Under the pieces are notes generated by a model. It worked only from the letters and a program-made list of their open reading frames with translations, ran no database searches and was not told the DNA's origin. From positions 2,790,001-2,854,000 of the forward strand of contig NZ_BAAAWE010000001.1 of NCBI RefSeq assembly GCF_039534915.1: a stretch of 64,000 nucleotides of DNA, in the 5' to 3' direction. The stretch comes from Streptomyces roseofulvus (lineage in GTDB: Bacteria; Actinomycetota; Actinomycetes; Streptomycetales; Streptomycetaceae). The position numbers were made by a program, and so were the translations under genes. This document shows, piece after piece, positions 34,956 to 43,269 of the stretch (within the stretch, counting starts at the first letter, position 1; each line of letters opens with the position of its first letter).

Positions 34956-36395
34956 CTAGAACGGGTTGAACTCGTCGTACTCGCGGTCCGCGTCGTCGCG
35001 GGCCGCGTCGCGGTCACGGCGGCGCTGGGCTGCGGGGCGGGGGGCTTCGAGGCGGTGGTCCTCGCCTCGGCGGCCGAGCATCTCGGCGCCGGCCATGAGG
35101 GTGGGCTCCCAGTCGAAGACGACCGCGTTCTCCTCGGAGCCGATGGCGACGCCGTCGCCGGCGCGGGCGCCGGCCTTCATCAGTTCGTCCTCGACGCCGA
35201 GGCGGTTGAGGCGGTCGGCGAGGTAGCCGACGGCCTCGTCGTTGTTGAAGTCGGTCTGACGGACCCAGCGCTCCGGCTTCTCGCCGCGCACGCGGTACAC
35301 GTCCTCCTGCTCGTCGTACGTGACGGTGAAGCCGGCGTCGTCGACGGCCTTCGGGCGGATGACGATGCGGGTCGCCTCCTCCTTCGGCTTCGCGGCGCGG
35401 GCCTTCGCGACGATGTCGGCGAGGGCGAAGGAGAGCTCCTTCAGGCCGGTGCGGGCGACCGCGGAGACCTCGAAGACGCGGTAGCCGCGCTCCTCCAGGT
35501 CCGGGCGGATCATGTCCGCGAGGTCCTGGCCGTCCGGGATGTCGATCTTGTTGAGGACGACGACGCGCGGACGGTCGTCGAGGCCGCCGTACTGCTTCAG
35601 CTCCTCCTCGATGACGTCGAGGTCGGTCACCGGGTCGCGGTCGGACTCCAGCGTCGCCGTGTCGAGGACGTGGACGAGGACCGAGCAGCGCTCGACGTGG
35701 CGCAGGAACTCCAGGCCGAGGCCACGGCCCTGGCTGGCGCCGGGGATGAGGCCGGGGACGTCGGCGATGGTGTAGACGGTCGAGCCCGCCGTGACCACGC
35801 CGAGGTTCGGGACCAGGGTGGTGAAGGGGTAGTCCGCGATCTTCGGCTTGGCGGCCGAGAGGACGGAGATCAGCGAGGACTTGCCGGCGCTGGGGTAGCC
35901 GACGAGCGCCACGTCGGCGACGGTCTTCAGCTCCAGGACGATGTCCTGCAGGTCGCCGGGCTCGCCGAGCAGCGCGAAGCCGGGGGCCTTGCGGCGGGCG
36001 GAGGAGAGCGCCGCGTTGCCGAGGCCGCCGCGGCCGCCCTGCGCGGCGACGTACGTCGTGCCGTGGCCGACGAGGTCCGCGAGGACGTTGCCCTTCTTGT
36101 CGAGGACGACCGTGCCGTCGGGCACGTACAGGACGAGGTCCTGGCCGTCCTTGCCCGCGCGGTTGCCGCCCTCGCCGGGCTTGCCGTTGGTGGCCTTGCG
36201 GTGCGGCGAGTGGTGGTACTCAAGGAGCGTGGTGACCGACTGGTCGACGACCAGGCTCACGTCACCGCCGCGACCGCCGTTGCCGCCGTCCGGGCCGCCG
36301 AGCGGCTTGAACTTCTCGCGATGGACGGAGGCGCAGCCGTGGCCCCCGTTACCCGCGGCGACGTGCAGCTCGACGCGGTCCACGAAGGTGGTCAT
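34956..36395 (-). CDS. obg: Obg GTPase
   Basis: Essential GTPase that binds the 50S ribosomal subunit and senses GTP and ppGpp; in Streptomyces it is linked to the onset of aerial growth. 479 residues. The glycine-rich Obg domain occupies residues 1-158 ([20 protein letters not shown]), the G domain has G1 [10 protein letters not shown] and G3 [10 protein letters not shown], and a C-terminal OCT domain covers about 345-425 ([16 protein letters not shown]). A charged tail follows. It is downstream of rplU and rpmA, the usual bacterial order, but a terminator after rpmA suggests that it also has its own promoter. Upstream, GTACGGGAA occurs twice with a 15-base period (36418 and 36433). Confidence 0.97.
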   Translation of the reverse strand: MTTFVDRVELHVAAGNGGHGCASVHREKFKPLGGPDGGNGGRGGDVSLVVDQSVTTLLEYHHSPHRKATNGKPGEGGNRAGKDGQDLVLYVPDGTVVLDKKGNVLADLVGHGTTYVAAQGGRGGLGNAALSSARRKAPGFALLGEPGDLQDIVLELKTVADVALVGYPSAGKSSLISVLSAAKPKIADYPFTTLVPNLGVVTAGSTVYTIADVPGLIPGASQGRGLGLEFLRHVERCSVLVHVLDTATLESDRDPVTDLDVIEEELKQYGGLDDRPRVVVLNKIDIPDGQDLADMIRPDLEERGYRVFEVSAVARTGLKELSFALADIVAKARAAKPKEEATRIVIRPKAVDDAGFTVTYDEQEDVYRVRGEKPERWVRQTDFNNDEAVGYLADRLNRLGVEDELMKAGARAGDGVAIGSEENAVVFDWEPTLMAGAEMLGRRGEDHRLEAPRPAAQRRRDRDAARDDADREYDEFNPF

Positions 36396-36463
36396 GGTTC
36401 TGTGCCTCCAGAGCGAAGTACGGGAAAGCTATGTACGGGAATGTCTATCTAGTAACACGCGAA

Positions 36464-36502
36464 AGGCGGACCCTCTTCCCTGCCGGGAAGTGAGGTCCGC
36501 CT
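36464..36502 (-). terminator. rpmA terminator
   Basis: An outer nine-pair stem AGGCGGACC/GGTCCGCCT and an inner CTTCCC/GGGAAG stem form one long hairpin, 15 bases past the rpmA stop, followed on the minus strand by UUUCGCG. Confidence 0.75.
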
Positions 36503-36517
36503 CCGCAAAGCGTCCGA

Positions 36518-36772
36518 TCAGGCGACCGGAACGATGTTCACGACCTTGCGGCCACGGAAGGTGCCGAACTGCACCGAACCGGCCTGCAGGGCGAACAGCG
36601 TGTCGTCGCCACCGCGACCGACACCCGAGCCCGGGTGGAAGTGGGTGCCGCGCTGGCGGACCAGGATCTCACCGGCGTTGACGACCTGACCGCCGAAGCG
36701 CTTCACGCCGAGCCGCTGGGCGTTGGAATCGCGACCGTTCCGGGTGGACGATGCGCCCTTCTTGTGTGCCAT
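36518..36772 (-). CDS. rpmA: 50S ribosomal protein L27
   Basis: 84 residues. Near the peptidyl-transferase centre. The N-terminus [20 protein letters not shown] is the full family signature, and no N-terminal extension of the type cleaved in Firmicutes is present. It follows rplU by 14 bases in the same operon. Confidence 0.98.
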   Translation of the reverse strand: MAHKKGASSTRNGRDSNAQRLGVKRFGGQVVNAGEILVRQRGTHFHPGSGVGRGGDDTLFALQAGSVQFGTFRGRKVVNIVPVA

Positions 36773-36786
36773 TGCTCAGTCCCTCT

Positions 36787-37107
36787 TTACTTCGCGGCCG
36801 TCGGGATGGACGTGACCTTGATCGCCGTGTACTGCTGACGGTGACCCTGGCGACGGCGGTAGCCGGTCTTGTTCTTGTAGCGCAGGATGTCGATCTTGGC
36901 GCCCTTGGTGTGGTCCACGACCTCGGCCTGGACCTTGATGCCGGCCAGGACCCACGGGTCGCTGGTCACGGCGTCGCCGTCGACGACGAGCAGGGTCGAG
37001 AGCTCGACCGTGTCGCCGGGCTTGGCGGTGGAAATCTTGTCAACCTCAACGATGTCGCCGACAGCAACCTTGTGCTGGCGACCACCGCTGCGCACGATGG
37101 CGTACAC
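36787..37107 (-). CDS. rplU: 50S ribosomal protein L21
   Basis: 106 residues starting with GTG ([20 protein letters not shown]). The rest matches L21 in full: [18 protein letters not shown] and [21 protein letters not shown]21 binds 23S rRNA in the large subunit. It is first in the rplU-rpmA operon, with a well-formed promoter about 160 bases upstream; the long leader could hold a control element, but I see no certain structure. Confidence 0.97.
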   Translation of the reverse strand: MYAIVRSGGRQHKVAVGDIVEVDKISTAKPGDTVELSTLLVVDGDAVTSDPWVLAGIKVQAEVVDHTKGAKIDILRYKNKTGYRRRQGHRQQYTAIKVTSIPTAAK

Positions 37108-37265
37108 GCGGATCTCTCTCTCACTCGGTAATGGGGACCTCTGACGCCAGCCGCCCACGCACGGGCCTGGGGCCCACGGCGATCCGGATCGGACGAGCGG
37201 CCTCTCCCGGCGGACGGGAGGGGGATGCTCAGAGGCGCGGCGCGTCATAGACACGCCGACGGTCT

Positions 37266-37295
37266 AGGTTACGGGCGCCTGCCACAGAGGGTCAA
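37266..37295 (-). promoter_or_regulatory. rplU-rpmA promoter
   Basis: On the minus strand TTGACC (37295-37290) and TAACCT (37271-37266) are 18 bases apart, a good match to the vegetative consensus. Transcription would begin near 37258, leaving a leader of about 150 bases before rplU. Confidence 0.65.
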
Positions 37296-37319
37296 ATTCG
37301 CCCGTGCGGGTGCGGACCG

Positions 37320-37357
37320 CCCCGGCGGCACCCCCTCGGGAGGGGGTGCCGCCGGGG
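37320..37357 (-). terminator. rne terminator
   Basis: A perfect seventeen-pair stem (37320-37336 with 37341-37357) and a CGGG tetraloop, 10 bases beyond the rne stop. It lies just upstream of the rplU promoter and would insulate it. Confidence 0.85.
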
Positions 37358-37367
37358 CGGGACCGGC

Positions 37368-40300
37368 TCAGTCCTGGGCCGGGGCCGCGGTCTTCTCCGC
37401 GGCCTTCTTGGCCGTGGCCTTCTTCGCGACGGTCTTCTTCGCCACCGTCTTCTTGGCCGCCGTCTTCTTAGTGGCGGCCTTCTTGGCGGTGGCCTTCTTC
37501 GCCGTCTTCCGGGCGGCCTTCTTGGCCGCCGGGGCGGCCTCGGAGTCCTCCGCGGCCGGCTCGGGCGCCGCGGCCGGGGCGGCCGTGGCCACCACGATCT
37601 CGGCGGCCTCGGCGCCGGCGGGGGCGCCGGCCGGGGCGGTGGCCTTGCGGACCACCCGGCGGCGGGCGCGCGGCGCGGCGGCCACGGGGGCCTCCTCGCC
37701 GGGCTCGGCCACCGGCTCGGGCGCGGTCTCCACGACCGGCTCCGGCGCCGTCACGGCCTCCGGCTCCGCGACCGCGACGACCGTCTCGGCCTCGGCGGCG
37801 GCCGGCTCGGACGTGGAGACGACCGGCGAGGTCACCCGGCGGGTGGCGCGGCGACGGGTCCGGGGCGCGGGCGCCTCCTCCGCGACCGGCTCGGCCACCG
37901 GGGTCTCCACGACCGGCTCGGCCTCGGCGACGGCCTCGGCCGCCGGCTCGGCGACCGGCTCCACGACGGGTTCCGCGATCGGCGTCGGGACCACCGGCGC
38001 GGTCACCTTGCGGGTGACCCGGCGGCGGCCGCGGCCGCGGGTCGCGGCGGCCTCGGCCTCGGCGGCGGAGCCGTACAGCTCCTCGTCCGGGGCGATCGGG
38101 ACCGGCACGGCCACCGGGGCCGCCAGCTCGGCCGCGACCTCGGCCTCGGTCTCCGCCGGGGCCTCGGCCTCGACGGCCTCGTGGGCGTGCTCGTGCACGT
38201 GCTCGTCGCCGCCACGGCCGCGCTTCTTCGCGCGCTTGCCGCCACCGCCGCCGTGCGTGGCCGGCTGCTCCATGTGGACGATGACACCGCGGCCGTTGCA
38301 GTGGACGCAGGTCTCGGAGAAGGACTCCAGGAGGCCCTGGCCGACCCGCTTGCGGGTCATCTGCACCAGGCCGAGCGAGGTGACCTCGGCCACCTGGTGC
38401 TTGGTCCGGTCGCGGCCCAGGCACTCCAGGAGGCGGCGCAGCACCAGGTCGCGGTTGGACTCCAGGACCATGTCGATGAAGTCGATGACGACGATGCCGC
38501 CGAGGTCGCGCAGCCGCAGCTGACGGACGATCTCCTCGGCCGCCTCCAGGTTGTTCCTGGTGACGGTCTCCTCCAGGTTGCCGCCCTGGCCGGTGAACTT
38601 GCCGGTGTTGACGTCGACGACGATCATCGCCTCGGTCTTGTCGATCACCAGCGAGCCGCCGGACGGCAGCCAGACCTTCCGGTCGAGCGCCTTCATCAGC
38701 TGCTCGTCGATCCGGTAGGTGGCGAAGACGTCGACCTCGCTGGTCCACCGCTGGAGGCGGTCGGCCAGGTCGGGCGCGACGTGCGAGACGTAGCCGTGGA
38801 TGGTCTCCCAGGCGTCGTCGCCGCTCACGATGACCTTGGAGAAGTCCTCGTTGAAGATGTCGCGGACGACGCGGACGGTCATGTCCGGCTCGCCGTAGAG
38901 CAGGCTCGGCGCGGACGTCGAGATCTGGTTGGCCTTCTTCTGGATGTCGGCCCACTGCGCCTGGAGGCGCTCGACGTCACGGCGCAGCTCGTCCTCGCTC
39001 GCGCCCTCGGCGGCGGTGCGCACGATGACGCCCGCGTCCTCGGGGACGATCTTCTTGAGGATGGTCTTCAGCCGGGCGCGCTCGGTGTCCGGGAGCTTGC
39101 GGCTGATGCCGGTCATCGAGCCCTCGGGGACGTACACGAGGTAGCGGCCCGGGAGGGAGACCTGGCTGGTGAGGCGGGCGCCCTTGTGGCCGATGGGGTC
39201 CTTGGTGACCTGCACCAGGACCGACTGGCCGGACTTGAGGGCGGACTCGATGCGGCGCGGGCCGTTGCCCATGCCGAGCGCCTCGAAGTTGACCTCGCCG
39301 GCGTACAGGACGGCGTTGCGGCCCTTGCCGATGTCGACGAAGGCGGCCTCCATGGACGGCAGCACGTTCTGGACCTTGCCCAGGTAGACGTTGCCGACGT
39401 ACGAGGTGGCCTGCTCCTTGTTGACGTAGTGCTCGACGAGCACGTTGTCTTCCAGGACGCCGATCTGGGTGCGCTCGCCGTTCTGGCGGACGACCATGAC
39501 GCGCTCGACGGCCTCGCGGCGGGCGAGGAACTCGGCCTCGGTGATGATCGGGACGCGGCGGCGGCCCTGCTCACGGCCCTCGCGGCGGCGCTGCTTCTTG
39601 GCCTCCAGGCGGGTGGAGCCCTTGATGGACTGCACTTCGTCGGAGGGCTCGGGCTTCGGGCGCGGCTCGCGGACCTTGACGACCGTGCGGACGCCGTCCT
39701 CGTCGGTGGCCTCGGCCTCGCCGGCGGCGTCACCGCTGCGGCGGCGACGGCGACGGCGACGGCGGGAGCTGCTGGAGCCGGCGAAGCCGGACTCGTCATC
39801 GGTCTCCTCGGACTCCTCGGCCTCCGCCTCGTCCTCGGCGTGGAGCTCGTCGGACTCGTCGGACTCCTCGGTCTCCTCCGCCTCGGCGGACTCGCCGCGG
39901 CGACGGCGACGGCCACCGCGACGGCGGCGGCGGGACGGGCGGTCGCCGTACTCGTCGGTCTCGTCGGCCTCCTCGGTCTCCTCCGCCTCGGCCTCGTCGG
40001 CGACGTGCTCGACCTCGGGCTCGTCGGCGACGGTGGTCGGGACGGGCTCGACGGCGACGGGCTCGCCGCGGCGGCGACGGCGGCGGCGCGAACCGGTCTC
40101 GGCGCGCTCGGGCTCGACGGCCTCGACCGTCTCGACGACGGTCTCCTCCTCCGGCTCCTCCTCGGCCTCGGCGGCAGCGGCGGCCGCGAAGGCGGCGGTC
40201 TCCGGCGTCTGGAACATCGGCTCGGCGAAGACCGGGGCCTGGAAGACGGCGACGGCCGGGCGCTCGACGCGGCGGCGGCGCGGGGCCTCCTCGGCGGTGG

Positions 40301-41132
40301 GCGGCTCGGAGGTGAACTGCGGCGCGCTGACCCGGCGGCGGCCGCGGCCGCGGGTGGCGGCGGCCTCGGCGGCGGCGACGTCGGCACCGTGGGAGGCGAT
40401 CTCCTCGACGGTGTCCTCGGGCAGGGACTCGCCGGAGGTCGGCGCGGCGAGCTCGGCCGCCACGTCCGCGGTGACCTCGGGGGTGGCGGTACGCCGGGTG
40501 GCGCGGCGGCGGGTGCGCGCCGGGGCGGCCTCGGCGGCCGGCTCGGCGGGCGCCTCCACGGCGGCGGACTCCTCGGCGGCCGGCTCCTCGGCCGGGGCCG
40601 GGGATGTGACCGGGGCGCTGGCGCGGCGGGTGGCGCGGCGGCGGGTGCGGGCCGGCGCGGCCTCCGGCTCGGCGGCCGGGGTCTCCACGACGGCCTCGGC
40701 CTCGGCCTCGGCGGGCTCCTCGGCGGCGGCCGTGGAGGTCACGGGCGCGGTCGCCTTGCGGGTGGCGCGACGGCGGGTGCGGGCCGGGGCGGCCTCCGGC
40801 TCGGCGGCCGGGGTCTCCACGACGGCCTCGGGTGCGGCGGGCTCCTCGGCGGGGGCCGGGGCTGCCGACTCGGCGGCGGCGGGGGCCGGGGCGGCCGTCT
40901 TGCGGGTCGCTCGGCGGCGGGTGCGCGCCGGGGCGGCCTCGGCGGCCGGTTCGGCGGCGGGGGCCGCGGTGGGCTCCACGATCTCGGCGGCGGCCTCGGC
41001 GGCCTCGCCGGCGGCGGTCACCGGCGGGCCGGCGGGCCGGGACGCGGCGCGGCGCCGGCGGCGCGGCGGCAGCTTGTCGCCGGGGGCGTTGCTGTCGTTG
41101 TTCTCGTTGGTGTCGTTGGTGTCTTCGAGCAT
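37368..41132 (-). CDS. rne: Ribonuclease E/G family endoribonuclease
   Basis: Main endoribonuclease for mRNA turnover and rRNA/tRNA maturation. 1254 residues, with the catalytic core in the middle as in the known Streptomyces enzyme. An S1 domain is near residue 580 (GKVQNVLPSMEAAFVDIGKG); the DNase-I-like active site has DKTEAMIVVDVNTGKFTG near 833 and VVIDFIDM near 886; the zinc link is CVHC near 939. Both ends are disordered: four copies of ARTRRRATR at residues 69, 117, 161 and 205, acidic and Arg-rich blocks up to 500, and a Lys/Ala tail like histone H1. The start is MLEDTNDTNEN; about 230 bases upstream are non-coding. Confidence 0.96.
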   Translation of the reverse strand: MLEDTNDTNENNDSNAPGDKLPPRRRRRAASRPAGPPVTAAGEAAEAAAEIVEPTAAPAAEPAAEAAPARTRRRATRKTAAPAPAAAESAAPAPAEEPAAPEAVVETPAAEPEAAPARTRRRATRKATAPVTSTAAAEEPAEAEAEAVVETPAAEPEAAPARTRRRATRRASAPVTSPAPAEEPAAEESAAVEAPAEPAAEAAPARTRRRATRRTATPEVTADVAAELAAPTSGESLPEDTVEEIASHGADVAAAEAAATRGRGRRRVSAPQFTSEPPTAEEAPRRRRVERPAVAVFQAPVFAEPMFQTPETAAFAAAAAAEAEEEPEEETVVETVEAVEPERAETGSRRRRRRRGEPVAVEPVPTTVADEPEVEHVADEAEAEETEEADETDEYGDRPSRRRRRGGRRRRRGESAEAEETEESDESDELHAEDEAEAEESEETDDESGFAGSSSSRRRRRRRRRSGDAAGEAEATDEDGVRTVVKVREPRPKPEPSDEVQSIKGSTRLEAKKQRRREGREQGRRRVPIITEAEFLARREAVERVMVVRQNGERTQIGVLEDNVLVEHYVNKEQATSYVGNVYLGKVQNVLPSMEAAFVDIGKGRNAVLYAGEVNFEALGMGNGPRRIESALKSGQSVLVQVTKDPIGHKGARLTSQVSLPGRYLVYVPEGSMTGISRKLPDTERARLKTILKKIVPEDAGVIVRTAAEGASEDELRRDVERLQAQWADIQKKANQISTSAPSLLYGEPDMTVRVVRDIFNEDFSKVIVSGDDAWETIHGYVSHVAPDLADRLQRWTSEVDVFATYRIDEQLMKALDRKVWLPSGGSLVIDKTEAMIVVDVNTGKFTGQGGNLEETVTRNNLEAAEEIVRQLRLRDLGGIVVIDFIDMVLESNRDLVLRRLLECLGRDRTKHQVAEVTSLGLVQMTRKRVGQGLLESFSETCVHCNGRGVIVHMEQPATHGGGGGKRAKKRGRGGDEHVHEHAHEAVEAEAPAETEAEVAAELAAPVAVPVPIAPDEELYGSAAEAEAAATRGRGRRRVTRKVTAPVVPTPIAEPVVEPVAEPAAEAVAEAEPVVETPVAEPVAEEAPAPRTRRRATRRVTSPVVSTSEPAAAEAETVVAVAEPEAVTAPEPVVETAPEPVAEPGEEAPVAAAPRARRRVVRKATAPAGAPAGAEAAEIVVATAAPAAAPEPAAEDSEAAPAAKKAARKTAKKATAKKAATKKTAAKKTVAKKTVAKKATAKKAAEKTAAPAQD

Positions 41133-41364
41133 GCGGGCGGTTCTCCCGTCACGCTCCCGGGCGCCGCGTCGGATTCCGGTGGGCGGCACGGACGCGCGTC
41201 GTGCGCGGTGCCGCCGTCCGGGGCGCGGGCGCCGCACGGGAGCTGAATGTCTGGCTCGCCGGTTCCGTACGCCCGATGCGTACGGCCTGGCGAAAGTCTC
41301 CTGGTCAGTGCGCTGCCCGACCCAGGTGGCTCCCGAGTGCCAGGGCTGCGCTCGACTCCGTCCC

Positions 41365-42198
41365 TTACGCGGGGCCTGCCTCCGGCGCCGTCGCCGGGGC
41401 GGTCGCGGCGGCCGTGGGTGCTGCGGCCGTGACTGCCTCGCGGTCGGGCGCGAGCGGGTCGGTCACCGTGCCGGACTCCTCGTCGAAGAGCCCCTGCGCC
41501 AGCCTGGTCACCGCTGCGGGGACCGGCGGCGCCAGGTCGGCCACAGCTCGGAGACCGGACAGGACGTCGTCGGGTCGCACGGCGGGTGTCACGTGCCGAA
41601 CGACCAGCCGCAGTATCGCACAGGCATCGTCGGCGGGCCTATCACCCTGGGGATCGCCCTGGGGACGGTCCGCGACGAGCTCGACGACGGCGGAGCGGGT
41701 GTCGAAGGTACGGATGCCGTTCTTGGTCTTGCGCTGCACCTCCACGGTCTCCGCGGCGAGGAAGGCGTCGGCGGCCTTGCGGGCGTCGTCGACGGCGACG
41801 CCGTCGAGCCGGAGCTCCCAGACGGAGGCGGTGAGCCGGTCGGCGAGGCCGGAGGTGCGGGCCTCGACGGCGTCGGTGATGTCGAGGCCGGCCGGGAGGG
41901 ACTCGTCGAGCAGGGCCCGCAGGGTCTCCGGGTCGCGGCGCTCGGTGAGGGCGATCTCCAGGAACTCGGCCTCGGAGCCCGTACCCGTGGGGGCGGCGTT
42001 GGCGTACGACACCTTGGGGTGCGGGGTGAAGCCGGCCGAGTACGCCATGGGCACCTCGGCACGGCGCAGGGCGCGCTCGAAGGCGCGCTGGAAGTCGCGG
42101 TGGCTGGTGAACCGGAGGCGGCCGCGCTTGGTGTAGCGCAGACGGATGCGCTGCACCGCCGGTGCGGGCGGCGGGCCTTCGGGCTGTCGCTTGCCCAG
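41365..42198 (-). CDS. TIGR03936-family radical-SAM-associated protein
   Basis: 277 residues. The core QRIRLRYTKRGRLRFTSHRD and AYSAGFTPHPKVSYANAAPT identify the family that is normally next to, or fused with, a TIGR03960 B12-binding radical SAM protein; the pair is presumed to modify RNA or a cofactor, but the reaction is not known to me. Here the partner lies at 51682, with about 9.5 kb of other genes between. No ATG or GTG is placed well: CTG at 42198 has GAGGAG eight bases upstream and starts the conserved GKRQPEGPPPAP segment, so I take CTG as start. An upstream in-frame ATC/ATG extension to about 42285 would be Pro/Gly-rich and unlike the family. The last 40 residues are Ala-rich and variable. 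Confidence 0.88.
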   Translation of the reverse strand: MGKRQPEGPPPAPAVQRIRLRYTKRGRLRFTSHRDFQRAFERALRRAEVPMAYSAGFTPHPKVSYANAAPTGTGSEAEFLEIALTERRDPETLRALLDESLPAGLDITDAVEARTSGLADRLTASVWELRLDGVAVDDARKAADAFLAAETVEVQRKTKNGIRTFDTRSAVVELVADRPQGDPQGDRPADDACAILRLVVRHVTPAVRPDDVLSGLRAVADLAPPVPAAVTRLAQGLFDEESGTVTDPLAPDREAVTAAAPTAAATAPATAPEAGPA

Positions 42199-42410
42199 TG
42201 GTTCTTCTCCTCGGTGCGGGGCGGGCGCGGGTGGCGCTCCGCCCGGAAGCTCTTGGGGCGTCCCGTGGGCTCCTGCCCGGATCACCCCCGCCGGGGGCGG
42301 GGAGATCTCGGGGGCGGGCGCCGCGCCGGGGACGTTCCTTTACTACCCAGAGTACGCGCCCGCCCCACCTGGGGTTCCCCGGCGGGCCGCCGGGGTGGCG
42401 GACGGGCCGG

Positions 42411-43046
42411 TCAGCGGGGGCCGCCGAAGAGGGCGGTGCGCGCCTCGCGGGCGGCGGCGCGGACGGCGCGGCCGGCGGCGGCGACGGGCTCCCACACCCA
42501 GGTGCGCAGCCAGTGTCCGACGGGGGTGAGGACCGTGCGGTACACCCAGGCGAGGGGGCGGCCGACGGCGTTCCACAACGCCCAGCGGATCGCCCGGCCG
42601 ACGGCCCGGGAGACCTCGCCGGCGATCCGCCAGGCCCGGGCGAGGATCGCGCCGACGAAGCGGCAGACGGGGCCGAGCACGTACCGCCAGAGCCGGCGGA
42701 GCGGGGTGACGACGAGCAGGTCGACGACCCACCACAGGGCCTTGCCGACGGGGACGAGGATCCACTCCCACAGCCACCGGAGGGGGACGACGAGCACGTG
42801 GTGGAGCAGCCGGCCGAGGGCTCGGCCGATCGGGGCGAGGACCCGTTCCCACAGCCACCCCAGGGGAACGACGACGAGGTGGTGGAGCAGCCAGGCGACA
42901 CCCCGGCAGACCGGGGCGAGAATCCACTGCCAGAGCTGCCGGAGGCAACAGGCGAACGCGTCCCAGACCAGCCGCACGGGCAGGACGACGACGAGGGCGA
43001 CGGCGCGCGCCACTCCCGTGAGGCAGCCCGGGTTTTCCGTGTTCAT
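42411..43046 (-). CDS. Trp-rich 27-residue tandem-repeat protein, function unknown
   Basis: 211 residues. A motif of the type P-L-x-x-L-W-x-x-V-L-x-P-V-G-R recurs at residues 34, 61, 88, 115 and 164: for instance PLGWLWERVLAPIGR, PLRWLWEWILVPVGK, PLRRLWRYVLGPVCR and PLAWVYRTVLTPVGH. The first four are spaced exactly 27 residues. Each unit has one hydrophobic stretch followed by a basic turn, so the protein is either a series of short re-entrant or amphipathic membrane helices, or a membrane-surface solenoid. The N-terminus holds a few Cys and no signal peptide. I know no named family. It sits between the radical-SAM-associated gene and the GT4 gene. Confidence 0.78.
   Translation of the reverse strand: MNTENPGCLTGVARAVALVVVLPVRLVWDAFACCLRQLWQWILAPVCRGVAWLLHHLVVVPLGWLWERVLAPIGRALGRLLHHVLVVPLRWLWEWILVPVGKALWWVVDLLVVTPLRRLWRYVLGPVCRFVGAILARAWRIAGEVSRAVGRAIRWALWNAVGRPLAWVYRTVLTPVGHWLRTWVWEPVAAAGRAVRAAAREARTALFGGPR
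42657..42968 (-). repeat. 81-base coding tandem repeat
   Basis: Nucleotide counterpart of the four regular 27-residue units in the Trp-rich protein. The units are similar but not identical, for example the two encoding LLHHLVVVPLGWLWE and LLHHVLVVPLRWLWE, so the array has diverged and is maintained in frame. Confidence 0.75.
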
Positions 43047-43269
43047 GCCCAGGACGACGTGCCGGGGCGGCCGGCGGGTTTCCCGTTCGTCCGGCCGAGA
43101 TCAAGGCGTTACGCGGCGGATACCGCCCGTTCGCCGTAGGGTGCGGACGGACCGGCCCCGCTTCCGGGCCGGTGCCCCGTAACCTAAGGTGCGTCAACCT
43201 CGTGCTCGACGCACGTGCAGCAAGCCCCCGCCCGGGGGTCCCCCCTCTTCGCAGACATCGAGGCCCGGC

